A stretch of DNA of 64,000 nucleotides from Anoxybacteroides rupiense. GTDB lineage: Bacteria; Bacillota; Bacilli; Bacillales; Anoxybacillaceae. Each line of letters begins with the position of its first letter. Position 1 is the stretch's first letter. Under the pieces are notes generated by a model that saw nothing but the letters and a program-made list of their open reading frames with translations, was not told the origin of the DNA and did not search any database. Of the stretch, positions 40,967-50,296 are shown in pieces. Both the position numbers and the translations under genes were made by a program. The stretch covers positions 124,001-188,000 of the forward strand of contig NZ_JACIDF010000005.1 of NCBI RefSeq assembly GCF_014196195.1, read 5' to 3'.

Positions 40967-41713
40967 TCAAACTCCGATCGTTAACCGAGAATATTTTTGT
41001 AGCTTTTCTTTAATAAGCTCCTTAAGAAAAGGATGATACCCTAAATAGCCGCATAAGACCCATTGCTGGTCGGAAGAAGTAAGAGAGCGCAGCCGCTGTT
41101 CGATTTTTTTCATTAACACTCCGGTAAACAGTAAATAAGGGACGACGAAAATCGTTTGATAAGAGGATTGCTTAGCTGCTTGTAAGGCATCCTCCAGCGA
41201 TGGTGCGGCTGCAGCAAGAAAGCATACGTCAACACGGGAGACGTTTGTTTTTTGCTGCAACATGCCGGCGATTGTTTTCATCGCACTTTTTGTGTCGGGA
41301 TCGCTGCTTCCACGGGCAACAAGAAGAATCATGGCACGCTCATGAAGCGAAACAGCGCTCTCCATCATTCGTTCGATGATGATGGAAACCATTTTTTCAT
41401 GGATGCCGAACGGTTCATCTAATAAAATTTGCAAAAAAGGGTAGCGCTGTCTTGCTTTTTGGATGGCCTCTGGAATATCTTGCTTCACATGTCCAGCGGC
41501 AAGTAGCAAAATAGGAATGACAATGATGCTTGTTGCCCCTTTTTTTACGCAAATTTCGATTCCTGTTGCGATATCAGGGTCTGCCAATTCAATAAAACAA
41601 ATTTCTTGAATCGGGAAATCGGTCGACATTTTGCACTGTTCAACAAAAGCGATCGCTTCTTCGCAAGCTTTCGCTAGACGGCTTCCATGACAAACATATA
41701 AAACAGCCTGCAT
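40967..41713 (-). CDS. sirB: Sirohydrochlorin ferrochelatase SirB (YlnE)
   Basis: Last step of sirohaem synthesis, inserting iron into sirohydrochlorin. 248 residues, two CbiX-type halves: LYVCHGSRLAKACEEA and ILLVARGSSDPDTKS. The metal-binding histidine in CHGSR and the later AAGHVKQDI are visible. ATG 41713 follows AAGGAGG, and the gene starts 10 bases after sumT. Last gene of the operon. Confidence 0.93.
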   Translation of the reverse strand: MQAVLYVCHGSRLAKACEEAIAFVEQCKMSTDFPIQEICFIELADPDIATGIEICVKKGATSIIVIPILLLAAGHVKQDIPEAIQKARQRYPFLQILLDEPFGIHEKMVSIIIERMMESAVSLHERAMILLVARGSSDPDTKSAMKTIAGMLQQKTNVSRVDVCFLAAAAPSLEDALQAAKQSSYQTIFVVPYLLFTGVLMKKIEQRLRSLTSSDQQWVLCGYLGYHPFLKELIKEKLQKYSRLTIGV

Positions 41714-41723
41714 AAGCGCCTCC

Positions 41724-42503
41724 TTAAAATGCTTCGTTAGCAAACGATGATGCTTGGAATCTTAATTGCTCGAACCATTGAATTTTTTCTCGCAGGGCGA
41801 CAACCTCGCCTATGATAATCATGCTTGGATTTTCGATTTGTTTTTGTTGAACAGCTTCGACAATTGTTTCAAGAGTGGCTGTCACGGTTTTTTGTTCGTA
41901 CAGCGTGCCCCATTGGATCACGGCTGCAGGAGTGGATGGCGCTTTTCCGTATTTGATTAACTGATCGCGAATATATGGAAGATTGCTGATGCCCATATAA
42001 ATAGCGATCGTGTCAATTCCTTTGGCAAGACTTTCCCATTTGATTTCTTCTTGGCTATCGGCACGCTGATGGCCTGTAATAAAGGCGACGCTTGAGCTGA
42101 AGTCGCGATGGGTCACAGGAATGCCGGCATAAGCGGCTGCAGCGATACCGGACGTAATACCAGGAACGATTTCAAAGTCAATGCCATGCTTGGCCAGCAT
42201 CTCGGCTTCTTCGCCGCCGCGGCCGAATACGAATGGATCTCCACCTTTTAATCGTACAACGATTTTTCCTTTCTTCGCATGGCGCACAAGGAAATGATTG
42301 ATGGTTTCCTGCTGCATAGTATGATAGCCGGGGAGTTTTCCACAAAAAATCAATTCTGCTTCTTTTTTGGCATATGTCAGCAGTTCTTCATTAATAAGGC
42401 GATCATATAAAATCACATCTGCTTTTTGGATGCACATTAATCCTTTGACGGTAATTAGTTCTGGATCGCCGGGACCTGCTCCGACCAAATACACTTTTCC
42501 CAT
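41724..42503 (-). CDS. sumT: Uroporphyrinogen-III C-methyltransferase (SumT/CobA, YlnD)
   Basis: Uses two SAM molecules to methylate uroporphyrinogen III to precorrin-2, the entry to sirohaem. 259 residues. Motifs: VYLVGAGPGDPELITVKG, VVRLKGGDPFVFGRGGEEAE and VPGITSGIAAAAYAGIPVTH. ATG 42503 gives the family N-terminus; the ribosome site is imperfect (GGAAGG touches the start, AAAGGG is 12 bases away), and ATG 42533 is an alternative. Confidence 0.95.
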   Translation of the reverse strand: MGKVYLVGAGPGDPELITVKGLMCIQKADVILYDRLINEELLTYAKKEAELIFCGKLPGYHTMQQETINHFLVRHAKKGKIVVRLKGGDPFVFGRGGEEAEMLAKHGIDFEIVPGITSGIAAAAYAGIPVTHRDFSSSVAFITGHQRADSQEEIKWESLAKGIDTIAIYMGISNLPYIRDQLIKYGKAPSTPAAVIQWGTLYEQKTVTATLETIVEAVQQKQIENPSMIIIGEVVALREKIQWFEQLRFQASSFANEAF

Positions 42504-42746
42504 CCTTCCGTTCAGCCCTTTCTGTTTAAGCATTCTTCTATTGCTGCACATGAATTTCGTCTTTGTCAATTGGCCAAAACGCCTGCAAACATATTGGCTG
42601 CTTCATTTGTCTATTATTGAATGAATGGACAAGTTAGCGCCAAGTTTTAAAGTATTGGCATGATAAAGATGAGCGTTAAACTTGCTTCATCTGATCTTTC
42701 TAACACAGGTGCGTTAGTGAGTGATTTTGTATCACTCGTCGTACGG

Positions 42747-42965
42747 CTAGCTTGGGTGGCGAGGTTCATTGTAAACAACGAACCCCCCGCCTCGGCGAAT
42801 GAGTTTTTTCTCATGCAGCGAAATATCGATAAAATCAGGAACCTTCAGAAAATGTTTTTCAAGCTCTACTTCGACAAGACGAAACGCTTGCTCGTCACTG
42901 CTGGCAGCAATGACGAGATAGATGGTGTTTGTTTGCGTTGTTACTTCAAAGCGATATAAATACAT
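42747..42965 (-). CDS. DUF3906 family protein
   Basis: 72 residues, recognisable as the small DUF3906 family that accompanies sulfate-assimilation genes in thermophilic Bacillaceae. It starts MYLYRFEVTTQTNTIYLVIA and ends in a basic RRGGGF segment. ATG 42965 follows AAGGTGG, 11 bases after sir. Function unknown; being inside the operon suggests a helper to the sulfite reductase or sirohaem supply, but this is inference. Confidence 0.7.
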   Translation of the reverse strand: MYLYRFEVTTQTNTIYLVIAASSDEQAFRLVEVELEKHFLKVPDFIDISLHEKKLIRRGGGFVVYNEPRHPS

Positions 42966-42976
42966 CGGCGCCACCT

Positions 42977-44602
42977 TCATGCAACTGTGCTGAAATTCGT
43001 TAAAATGCGATCCAATTCTGCCTGCAACGCTTCAATGCCGACGCGATTAAAGTAATCAAGAAATGTCTCGCCAGGCAGCTTTGTTTCTTGAAAATAGGAG
43101 AACAGCAATACAAGCACTTCTTCGATTTGTTCTGCCGGGATCTTGCCTTTTAATTTTTCGTTAAATTTTCCGTCGTTTTGCAGCGTACCGCCTACATAAA
43201 TTTCAAACGCCTCAACCATGCCTTTGTCTTTTGTTTTCATTTTGATCCCTTGAAGCCCGATATCGCCAATTTGTCTTTGACCGCAAGAGTTTGGACAGCC
43301 GACCATATGGATGCGTACGGGAACATCAAGCTGTAAACGGCTATCTAAGTATTCTGCGACATGACGCATCCGCTCTTTTGTTTCAACCAATGCGAGATTG
43401 CAAAACTCGATGCCTGTGCAGGAAACGGAGTATCCAATGAACGTTTTTGGCCGCACGGTAATCCGCTCAAATATTTTTTCTTGAAGCACCGACTCTACAT
43501 ATGAATCTGGAACGTTGGGAATAACAAGATTTTGTGAGTTGCAAAAACGAACCTCGCCATTTCCGTATTGGCGGGTTATTCTGGCAATCTCAAATACTTC
43601 ATCAGCGCTGAGACGCCCAACCGGTACGTTAAAGCCGATATAGTTCAGCCCTTCCTGCTTTTGGCGGTGTACACCGTAAAAATAGCCGGCATTCCAGCCT
43701 TTTTGCACCGTTTCGCCTTTGGATGGCAGCGGACCTGTATATTCTAAAAGCTTTTCTTTAAATTTTTCCACTCCCCAATCAGCGACAAGGAATTTAAGAC
43801 GCGAACGATGACGTTTTTCGCGATAGCCATAATCACGGAAAATAGTTGTAATAGCAATGGCGACCTCTTTTACGCGTTCTTGTTCTACAAATATATCAAG
43901 CAATTGGGCAAGATGCGGAGCCGACGACAACCCGCCTCCGACTTTTACGTGGAAACCTAATACTTCTTGACCGTCGATGACTTTTTTGGCCGGTATAAAG
44001 GAAACACAGTGAATTTCAGCATTGGCTGCGTTGTATACGTTGGCACTTATCGACATTTTATATTTGCGTGGTAAATTAGAAAAATCTTCATTGTGCTGGA
44101 AAAATTCATAGACTTCGCGAACAATATGCGTTGTGTCAAATAACTCATCTGGGTCGATGCCAGCTAGAGGATTGCCGACAATGTTGCGAGTGATGTCACC
44201 GCATGCGCCGGCTGTCGATAGTCCGACACGCTTTAATCGTTGAAAAATATCGGGAATTTGTTCGATTTGCAGCCAATGGAATTGAACGGCCTGCCGTGTC
44301 GTGATATCAAATAGGCCACGCCCGTAATCGCGGGCAATCCCTGCCAATGTTTCAAGCTGTTCATTATTTAAAATGCCTGAAGGGACGCAGACGCGCATCA
44401 TAAAATAGCCGGCTTCTTTGGGACGCTGTAAATACAGTCCAGCCCATTTAAAATAATCCCAGTCTTCTTGAGGAATCGCGGCAAACCCTTCTTTTGCATA
44501 ACGCGGGATCTCATCAAAAATTTTTAAACCGTCTTTTTCTAGCTTTTTTAATTCGGTTTTGTTCAGTTTTGGATTAGCAGCCCATGTTTTTTCGTACGCC
44601 AT
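42977..44602 (-). CDS. sir: Ferredoxin-type assimilatory sulfite reductase
   Basis: Reduces sulfite to sulfide with a coupled sirohaem and 4Fe-4S centre. 541 residues with two nitrite/sulfite reductase repeats. The cluster ligands are in SCTGIEFCNLALVETKERM and MVGCPNSCGQRQIGDIG. A nitrite reductase of the same family would look alike, but the place between cysC and sumT in an S-box operon points to sulfite. B. subtilis uses CysJI elsewhere, so this is a different reductase, probably fed by ferredoxin. It starts 2 bases after cysC. Confidence 0.9.
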   Translation of the reverse strand: MAYEKTWAANPKLNKTELKKLEKDGLKIFDEIPRYAKEGFAAIPQEDWDYFKWAGLYLQRPKEAGYFMMRVCVPSGILNNEQLETLAGIARDYGRGLFDITTRQAVQFHWLQIEQIPDIFQRLKRVGLSTAGACGDITRNIVGNPLAGIDPDELFDTTHIVREVYEFFQHNEDFSNLPRKYKMSISANVYNAANAEIHCVSFIPAKKVIDGQEVLGFHVKVGGGLSSAPHLAQLLDIFVEQERVKEVAIAITTIFRDYGYREKRHRSRLKFLVADWGVEKFKEKLLEYTGPLPSKGETVQKGWNAGYFYGVHRQKQEGLNYIGFNVPVGRLSADEVFEIARITRQYGNGEVRFCNSQNLVIPNVPDSYVESVLQEKIFERITVRPKTFIGYSVSCTGIEFCNLALVETKERMRHVAEYLDSRLQLDVPVRIHMVGCPNSCGQRQIGDIGLQGIKMKTKDKGMVEAFEIYVGGTLQNDGKFNEKLKGKIPAEQIEEVLVLLFSYFQETKLPGETFLDYFNRVGIEALQAELDRILTNFSTVA

Positions 44603-44604
44603 CT

Positions 44605-45210
44605 TTATAAATCCTCCTTAATAAAGTGTCGATCGCGTAAATATGCAATCACTTGATCGGCACATTGATGAATGGAATGAAGGTGGGTGTCAATGATGAG
44701 TTCCGGAGCTTCCGGAGCTTCGTATGGCGAATCAATGCCGGTAAAGTTGCGAATTTCTCCGTTTCTAGCTTTTTGATATAGCCCTTTTGGATCGCGTTTT
44801 TCGCATTCCTCAAGAGGGCATTTTACGTAGATTTCGATAAATTCATCGCTTTCCACCAGCCCACGCACTAGCGCACGGTCTTGAGCGAAAGGGGAGATAA
44901 ACGCTGTTAACACAAATTGCCCGCTGTCGACAAACAATTTGGCCACTTCGCCAATGCGGCGGATGTTTTCAGTACGGTCTTCAGAAGAGAATCCCAAGTC
45001 CTTGTTTAATCCATGGCGAACGTTATCTCCATCAAGCACATAATTTTGAATGCCGAGATCAAATAGCTTTTTAGAAACGGCGTTAGCCACCGTCGATTTT
45101 CCAGAGCCAGACAGCCCAGTGAACCATAAAACACAGCTATGATGGCCGTTGCGCTGGCGGCGTTCCTCCTTTGTCACGGCCGTCTGATGCCAAACAACGT
45201 TCGTGTTCAA
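44605..45210 (-). CDS. cysC: Adenylylsulfate kinase CysC
   Basis: Phosphorylates APS to PAPS for sulfate assimilation. 201 residues. The P-loop is [17 protein letters not shown], followed by [17 protein letters not shown] and FISPFAQDR, characteristic of APS kinase. Starts 17 bases after sat. Confidence 0.96.
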   Translation of the reverse strand: MNTNVVWHQTAVTKEERRQRNGHHSCVLWFTGLSGSGKSTVANAVSKKLFDLGIQNYVLDGDNVRHGLNKDLGFSSEDRTENIRRIGEVAKLFVDSGQFVLTAFISPFAQDRALVRGLVESDEFIEIYVKCPLEECEKRDPKGLYQKARNGEIRNFTGIDSPYEAPEAPELIIDTHLHSIHQCADQVIAYLRDRHFIKEDL

Positions 45211-45227
45211 TGTGATTTCCTCCTTTG

Positions 45228-46376
45228 TTAGCGAGCGGAATGAGGAACTGCCAACCCCTTAATAAGCACTTGCACCACTTCTGGACGGCTGAATGTGCTA
45301 GGCGGTACTTGGCCGCTTCTCAACATTTCTCGTACTTTTGTTCCCGATAATACCACGTGATGTTCGCTGCTATGCGGACATGTTTTTGTTGAGGCCATTC
45401 CCTCGCATTTTGTACAATAAAAGCTATGTTCAAAAAATAATGGAGTAATGCCGAGATCTTCTGGAGAAAAGTTTAAGAAAATCTTTTGAGCATCATATGT
45501 GCCATAATAATTTCCAACGCCAGCGTGATCGCGTCCGACAATAAAGTGCGTGCAGCCGAAGTTTTTGCGCACCATCGCATGGAAAATGGCTTCCCTTGGC
45601 CCTGCATAGCGCATGGCTGCTTGAAAGACGCCAAGAAACACTCGATCCTTCGGATAGTAGTTTTCCAAAAGTACTTGATAGCTTTCCATGCGAATATCAG
45701 CTGGAATATCGTCGTCCTTTGTTTCGCCGACAAGCGGATTTAAAAATAGTCCATCGACGATTTCAAGTGCGCATTTTTGAATATATTCGTGAGCGCGATG
45801 CACAGGATTTCGCGTCTGAAAGCCCACAACGGTGTTCCAACCCAATTCAGCAAAGCGTTGGCGTGTCTCGGCTGGATCGAAATAAAAGGAAGCAAATCGT
45901 CCTTTGTTTGTTCGATTAACAAGGGTGATCGGCCCCCCGACGTAGACATTTGGTCTTTCGAATAATTTTTTGACTCCAGGATGATTCCAGTCCTCTGTTT
46001 GATAGACAAGAAGGGCTTCCTTTTGTTTATCAGGCACGTATAGCTCTTGAACTTCCATCACGCCGTATACTTGGCCGTTGTGGACAAGCTTTACCGTTTC
46101 GCCGATGGAAAGCTCAGCTGCTTTTTGTTCACTCACAGCAAGCGTAATCGGAATGCTCCAAACGATGCCATTGGCAAGGCGCATCGTTTTCACAACAGAT
46201 TCGTAGTCCTCCTTTCCTAAAAATCCTGTTAGCGGGCTGTATGCGCCAGTACCGATCAATTCAAGATCGCTTAATTCTGCATTGGACAGCTCAATTTTTT
46301 TCGTCACAGAGTGGAATGGATATTTCGGGTTCCAACGATTGATTAATGTACCGCCATGTGGGATGCTTAAGCTCAT
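45228..46376 (-). CDS. sat: Sulfate adenylyltransferase
   Basis: Activates sulfate with ATP to APS. 382 residues, the same length as B. subtilis Sat. The catalytic [15 protein letters not shown] and the [12 protein letters not shown] motif are intact; the zinc-binding [15 protein letters not shown] is present. ATG 46376 has AGGAGGA 7-8 bases upstream; ATG 46382 is too close to it. The longer open frame runs into cysP. Confidence 0.97.
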   Translation of the reverse strand: MSLSIPHGGTLINRWNPKYPFHSVTKKIELSNAELSDLELIGTGAYSPLTGFLGKEDYESVVKTMRLANGIVWSIPITLAVSEQKAAELSIGETVKLVHNGQVYGVMEVQELYVPDKQKEALLVYQTEDWNHPGVKKLFERPNVYVGGPITLVNRTNKGRFASFYFDPAETRQRFAELGWNTVVGFQTRNPVHRAHEYIQKCALEIVDGLFLNPLVGETKDDDIPADIRMESYQVLLENYYPKDRVFLGVFQAAMRYAGPREAIFHAMVRKNFGCTHFIVGRDHAGVGNYYGTYDAQKIFLNFSPEDLGITPLFFEHSFYCTKCEGMASTKTCPHSSEHHVVLSGTKVREMLRSGQVPPSTFSRPEVVQVLIKGLAVPHSAR

Positions 46377-46485
46377 TTTCATTCCTCCTAAAATATAGTA
46401 AATAGGGCCGCTATGGTTAGCGAGCGTTGTTAACGATTGATATCGCTTGTGTTTATAAAAGCGATAGGATAACTGTGATTTAATG

Positions 46486-47562
46486 TTAAATTCCTTCGCC
46501 ATGTTCGTGCAAAGATCGCTTTTCTTCTGTTATTACTGTTTTTTTGAGACTGATGATTCCTAGGGTGGACAGAAAGACGCTAAAAATAGCAATAAACGTG
46601 TAAATATCACTGTCCAGCAGTAATTTCACAAGACTATAAGCGATAACAAGAGAAAAAATAGGTGAAACAACCCAAACCTTTAACAGCTGAATAACAATTC
46701 GTTTTTGCCAAATGTACGTTCCTGTTTTGGCTGTTCCGATTCCGATAATAGCGGATGTGGTAATCTGCGTTAATGGAACTGGCAGACCGAAAAGGGAAGA
46801 AAGAATAACAAGGATGGCTCCTGTTCCTGAGATCGCGCATCCTTCAAACGGAGAAAAATGAATAATTTTTTTCCCGTTCGTTTCAAGCACGCGCCCGCCC
46901 AGTAAAACGGCTCCTAATGCTACAAATAAGCCGCCAAAAAAAGTGCCGGAATTCACTGAGATCAAATTGGCGCCGACGAGAGGGCCGACAGCGTTGGCCA
47001 CGTTGTTCATTCCAGCTGAAAAAGCTTCAAAAAAGCCAGTCACAATTAACAAGGACATCAGGCTTTTTTTCCACATGCCCTGTTCAATGTAGGGATGTTT
47101 TTCTTTAAGCCGCAAAAACCATTTTCCAACGATAAAGGTAAAAGTAAAGGCGATGACTGGAATGATGATCCAAATGGAAACAATAAATAGAAGTTTAGAA
47201 AGATATAACGTTTGATAAGCCATGCCGGCACCGACGACAGCACCAACCGTAATTTCGCTTGTTGATAGTGGAATTCCTATCATGTTGGCCGCAAATAAGG
47301 AAATAGTCGAAGCTGCTAGAATAATCGTGACAATTTTAATCGTTAAAATGGACGAAGGGATGATGCCAGAACCAATTGTTTTCACGACTTCTCCTCCGCC
47401 AAGACTCCCTAGAAAAACACCGAGACCACAAAGAAGGAGGGCGATGGATTTCCGCTGAATGGCTCCTGAGCCATAGGCTACTCCCATCGCTGCGGCTGCT
47501 CCGCTAGCTCCGATATTCATGGCGAAAAAGAAGGAGACGGCAAAAGCAACGGCTAAAAGCAT
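46486..47562 (-). CDS. cysP: Sulfate permease CysP (PiT family)
   Basis: Sulfate importer related to inorganic phosphate transporters. 358 residues and about 10 hydrophobic segments; paired family motifs [20 protein letters not shown] and [28 protein letters not shown] precedes ATG 47562; it starts 12 bases after cysH. A gap of about 110 bases separates it from sat, in which no terminator is obvious. Confidence 0.94.
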   Translation of the reverse strand: MLLAVAFAVSFFFAMNIGASGAAAAMGVAYGSGAIQRKSIALLLCGLGVFLGSLGGGEVVKTIGSGIIPSSILTIKIVTIILAASTISLFAANMIGIPLSTSEITVGAVVGAGMAYQTLYLSKLLFIVSIWIIIPVIAFTFTFIVGKWFLRLKEKHPYIEQGMWKKSLMSLLIVTGFFEAFSAGMNNVANAVGPLVGANLISVNSGTFFGGLFVALGAVLLGGRVLETNGKKIIHFSPFEGCAISGTGAILVILSSLFGLPVPLTQITTSAIIGIGTAKTGTYIWQKRIVIQLLKVWVVSPIFSLVIAYSLVKLLLDSDIYTFIAIFSVFLSTLGIISLKKTVITEEKRSLHEHGEGI

Positions 47563-47574
47563 GTATGCCCCTCC

Positions 47575-48279
47575 TTATGATTCATGGAGGCCGCATTCGA
47601 CTTTTCCGCGTCCAGCCCATCTGCCTGAACGCAAATCATTTGCATCAAGCGCAGGAGATGTGCACGGCTCACAGCCAATGCTTGGGTAGCCTTTATCATG
47701 AAGCTCGTTGTATGGCAGCTGATGTTTATAGACATAGTTCCATACGTCTTTCCAAGTCCAGTGAATCAGCGGACATATTTTAATAGATTGAAATTTTGGG
47801 TCTTTATTCAGAAATTCCACATGTCTCCGTGTGGAAGACTGCTCACGGCGCAATCCAGAAATCCAGGCTGGCACACCTGTCAAGACTTCGCGCAGCGGGA
47901 TAATTTTGCGAATTTCACAGCAGCGATTTGGCTCCTGCACCCATAGTTGCTCTCCCATTTGTTCTGCCTGCTCTTCTAGCGATAGGCGCGGCTTTTTCAT
48001 TACAATGCGAAGCGAAGGATATTTTTTTTGAACTTTTTCAATCGTTTCGTATGTTTCGCGAAAATGGAGACCCGTATCGAGAAAAACAACGGTTGCGTCC
48101 GGTTTAACTTTAGAGATTAGATCGATTAAGACGATGCCCTCAATACCGAAGCTACAGGCATAAACAACCTCATCTCCATAATGCTCATAAGCCCATCGAA
48201 TAACATCTAAGGCTCCTTTTGTTTCATTGTCAATTGAGAAGAATGGCATTTCTCCATTCCATGTGTCATAAGTCAGCAA
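47575..48279 (-). CDS. cysH: Phosphoadenylylsulfate reductase CysH
   Basis: Reduces PAPS (or APS) to sulfite with thioredoxin. 234 residues. The PP-loop-like region is [15 protein letters not shown]; an Fe-S type CC pair lies in [10 protein letters not shown] and the second pair in [10 protein letters not shown], and the catalytic cysteine is in the C-terminal ECGLHES. Start TTG 48279 is chosen: AAGGAGG lies 8 bases upstream and the resulting MLTYDTW matches the B. subtilis start. Two cysteine pairs suggest an APS/PAPS enzyme with a 4Fe-4S cluster. Confidence 0.94.
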   Translation of the reverse strand: MLTYDTWNGEMPFFSIDNETKGALDVIRWAYEHYGDEVVYACSFGIEGIVLIDLISKVKPDATVVFLDTGLHFRETYETIEKVQKKYPSLRIVMKKPRLSLEEQAEQMGEQLWVQEPNRCCEIRKIIPLREVLTGVPAWISGLRREQSSTRRHVEFLNKDPKFQSIKICPLIHWTWKDVWNYVYKHQLPYNELHDKGYPSIGCEPCTSPALDANDLRSGRWAGRGKVECGLHES

Positions 48280-48382
48280 GGTTGTTTCCTCCTTCATTTG
48301 GTGGTAAAAAAAGACAGTTTTCACCTTGCTCTGTACGATAGAAGGGAAAACCGCCTCTAGTTTGTCTAGTCAGCGCGCCTTA

Positions 48383-48526
48383 TTATTTAATTCTTATCTT
48401 TTCGTTTTTTTCAAGTTGAATCACTTTGCCGTCTTGGATCACAAGCGTGATCGTGCCAAATTTCATTGACTGCAGCATTTCTTGTATTCTAGTAAAAATG
48501 GCAGCGATTTGCTGTTCATTTCCCAT
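48383..48526 (-). CDS. yezD: YezD family (DUF2292) small protein
   Basis: 47 residues starting MGNEQQIAAIFTRIQEMLQS, with the family core FGTITLVIQDGKVIQLEKNE. AAGGAGGAATCGC lies just before ATG 48526. It is the first gene after the SAM riboswitch and its terminator, and members of this family are typically S-box controlled. Function unknown, expected to relate to sulfur metabolism. Confidence 0.85.
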   Translation of the reverse strand: MGNEQQIAAIFTRIQEMLQSMKFGTITLVIQDGKVIQLEKNEKIRIK

Positions 48527-48549
48527 TGCGATTCCTCCTTAGTGTCAAT

Positions 48550-48580
48550 AAATAAAAAAGCTTTCCATTTCGGAAAGACA
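48550..48580 (-). terminator. Terminator of the SAM riboswitch
   Basis: Minus strand CTTTCC (48578-48573 area) pairs with GGAAAG (48566-48561 area), followed by CTTTTTTATTTATT. It lies between the aptamer and yezD. Confidence 0.85.
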
Positions 48581-48600
48581 AAGGAGGCTGCCTATTTCAC

Positions 48601-48710
48601 CTTATCTCCCAAAATGGTTCCCATTTGGATGGACGTAGCACCTTGCTTCATGAATTTGAAGTAGGTTGCCGGGGTTCATTGGGCCAGTTCCCTCCCCCAC
48701 TCTTGATAAG
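48601..48710 (-). ncRNA. SAM-I riboswitch (S-box)
   Basis: Minus strand reads CTTATCAAGAGTGGGGGAGG then GAACTGGCCCAATGAACCCC, GGCAACC, AAGGTGCTA and a closing AGATAAG. These are the conserved S-box blocks in the right order. High SAM should turn off the yezD-cysH-cysP-sat-cysC-sir-sumT-sirB operon. Confidence 0.96.
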
Positions 48711-48726
48711 TATGTAATTGACTAAA

Positions 48727-48754
48727 ATTTTAACATAATTCGAATAAATGTCAA
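48727..48754 (-). promoter_or_regulatory. Promoter of the cysH operon
   Basis: Minus strand TTGACA (48754-48749) and TAAAAT (48732-48727) are 16 bases apart and lie just upstream of the S-box. Confidence 0.65.
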
Positions 48755-48800
48755 CCCGAGTTTTTCGATAGGAATTTATTTTTTCATTTTAACATTATTT

Positions 48801-48849
48801 GTCGAGAAGTCTCCTATCTCTTAATGAAGTGCTGGTCGGGGAGGTTCAT
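48801..48849 (+). repeat. Dispersed hairpin repeat, copy G
   Basis: GTCGAGAAGTCTCCTATCTC then TTAATGAAGTGCTGGTCGGG and GAGGTTCAT. Closest to copies D and F. Located upstream of the cysH operon promoter on the opposite strand. Confidence 0.65.
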
Positions 48850-49156
48850 TCATGTGATGGGGAATATAGAATGAAAAGGGATAACATCATATAGATCGTT
48901 ATGAAAATGGGAAAAGATAGGAAGGGAGAAGAGGGGGAGGCCATTTTTCAAAATGGTTCCATTTTACTTCCCGCGATTAGCTGCGATCTTTGTTTGCTAA
49001 GCGGGATCTGCGGGGGAATATGCCTAAAAGAATGACAGACAACGACCATTTGGACATTGTCTGTCACCTAAAAAGCTGACGAGGCGCCTTTTTATAGAAA
49101 AAACGGAGCAGGCGCGGACACCGCTTCCAGCATGGAAAAGCCTCTATCTTGTTTCA
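48850..49156. other. Intergenic region between cys operon and yfkK
   Basis: No gene seen. Contains a perfect hairpin, GACAGACAA (49034-49042) with TTGTCTGTC (49057-49065). The same core (CAGACAA...TTGTCTG) recurs at 56862-56893 next to a transposase remnant. Confidence 0.45.
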
Positions 49157-49381
49157 TTATCGTTTGCGTAAATTTCCAAGCTCTTCGACAATGGCTTGCA
49201 TTTCATTAGGGCTGAAGGAGCTTTTTCTCATGACCATTTCATAAAGATCTCTTAACTCCTCATATAGCGTTTCGTCAAAATGGGATGACTTCATCACATC
49301 AAAGTTGAGAACCTTCAGCTTTTCCTTTATTTTTTCAATCATGTATTCCATATTTTCAAGAGATTTTTGCGATAAATCCAA
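49157..49381 (-). CDS. yfkK: YfkK (DUF1128) family protein
   Basis: 74-residue helical protein matching B. subtilis YfkK (LEYMIEKIKEKLKVLN-like segment, then SSHFDETLYEELRDLYEMV and the SPNEMQAIVEELG end). TTG 49381 is preferred since AAAGG(ATGAG) gives better spacing, and the start MDLSQKS matches; ATG 49390 touches the ribosome site. Divergent from yfkJ. Function unknown. Confidence 0.85.
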   Translation of the reverse strand: MDLSQKSLENMEYMIEKIKEKLKVLNFDVMKSSHFDETLYEELRDLYEMVMRKSSFSPNEMQAIVEELGNLRKR

Positions 49382-49500
49382 AAGTCTCATCCTTTCTGAA
49401 TTTGATGGATAGAGTCATTGTACCATATGGAAGGAATGAAAGAATATACATGTATACTGTTATTTTGTTTATAATGGATAGCGAAGGGAGATGTGTTGTG

Positions 49501-49971
49501 ATGATTAAAGTGTTATTTGTTTGTCTTGGGAATATTTGCCGATCACCAATGGCTGAAGCCATTTTTCGCGACTTGGTCAAAAAAGAAGGGCTTGAAGATC
49601 AAATTATGATCGATTCGGCGGGAACGGGGAATTGGCATATCGGCAATCCGCCTCATGAAGGAACGCAAAGCATTTTAACAAAGAAGGGAATTGATTTTTC
49701 AGGAATTCGGGCAAGACAAATTGGCGAAGAGGATTTGCGGATGTTTGACTATGTTATTGCGATGGATGTCGAAAACATGGAGGATTTAAAGCGCTTGGCT
49801 GGATATAATAAAGCTGGCTTTGTTGGCCGTTTACTTGATTTTGTTCCAGACAGCGATATAGCTGATGTACCGGATCCTTATTATACAGGTAATTTTACCG
49901 AAGTGTACGAGCTAATCCAAAAGGGCTGCCGGCATTTGCTTGAAGCGATTAAAAAAGAACAAGGAATATAA
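49501..49971 (+). CDS. yfkJ: Low-molecular-weight protein tyrosine phosphatase YfkJ
   Basis: Cytoplasmic phosphatase, in B. subtilis linked to stress resistance. 156 residues. The P-loop VCLGNICRSPMAEA holds the catalytic cysteine and arginine (CX5RS), and the acid aspartate is in DVPDPYYTG. ATG 49501 is preceded by AAGGGAG. It heads a likely three-gene unit with the YtxH-like and YihY-type genes. Confidence 0.94.
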   Translation: MIKVLFVCLGNICRSPMAEAIFRDLVKKEGLEDQIMIDSAGTGNWHIGNPPHEGTQSILTKKGIDFSGIRARQIGEEDLRMFDYVIAMDVENMEDLKRLAGYNKAGFVGRLLDFVPDSDIADVPDPYYTGNFTEVYELIQKGCRHLLEAIKKEQGI

Positions 49972-49993
49972 TCAACCAAAGGGGGAGGAGAAG

Positions 49994-50287
49994 ATGAAAA
50001 TCGCAAGAAACATCATGATCGGAGCGGTTATTGGTGCGGCTGTTTCGCTGCTTGATCGAGAAACGAGGCATTCGCTGAAAGAGGTATGGGGGCAACGAGG
50101 CAAGCTGATTCGCCAGCTGCCAGAGCGAATCCATGAATGCCGCGAGAGTATAGGACAGCTTGCGGAAGACGTAGTCTATACAGCGGAAAAAATAAAAGAA
50201 GTAGCTGAAAAAACACCAGAGATGATCGAGTGGGTAAAAGAATCATACGATGCAATCAAGCATAAAGATCTTCGCCTGAAAAAGTGA
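49994..50287 (+). CDS. YtxH-like small protein (YfkI position)
   Basis: 97 residues with a short N-terminal hydrophobic segment (MIGAVIGAAVSLL) and a charged, helical remainder, the pattern of YtxH/YfkI general stress proteins. GGGGGAGGAG lies before ATG 49994. Position between YfkJ and YfkH-type genes fits B. subtilis yfkI. Function unknown. Confidence 0.75.
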   Translation: MKIARNIMIGAVIGAAVSLLDRETRHSLKEVWGQRGKLIRQLPERIHECRESIGQLAEDVVYTAEKIKEVAEKTPEMIEWVKESYDAIKHKDLRLKK

Positions 50288-50296
50288 AGGGAGCAT

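Noticed and set aside
42719-42737. GAGTGAT-TTTGT-ATCACTC hairpin between sumT and the DUF3906 gene
   Set aside because: No T-run on either strand; could be chance, not called a terminator.
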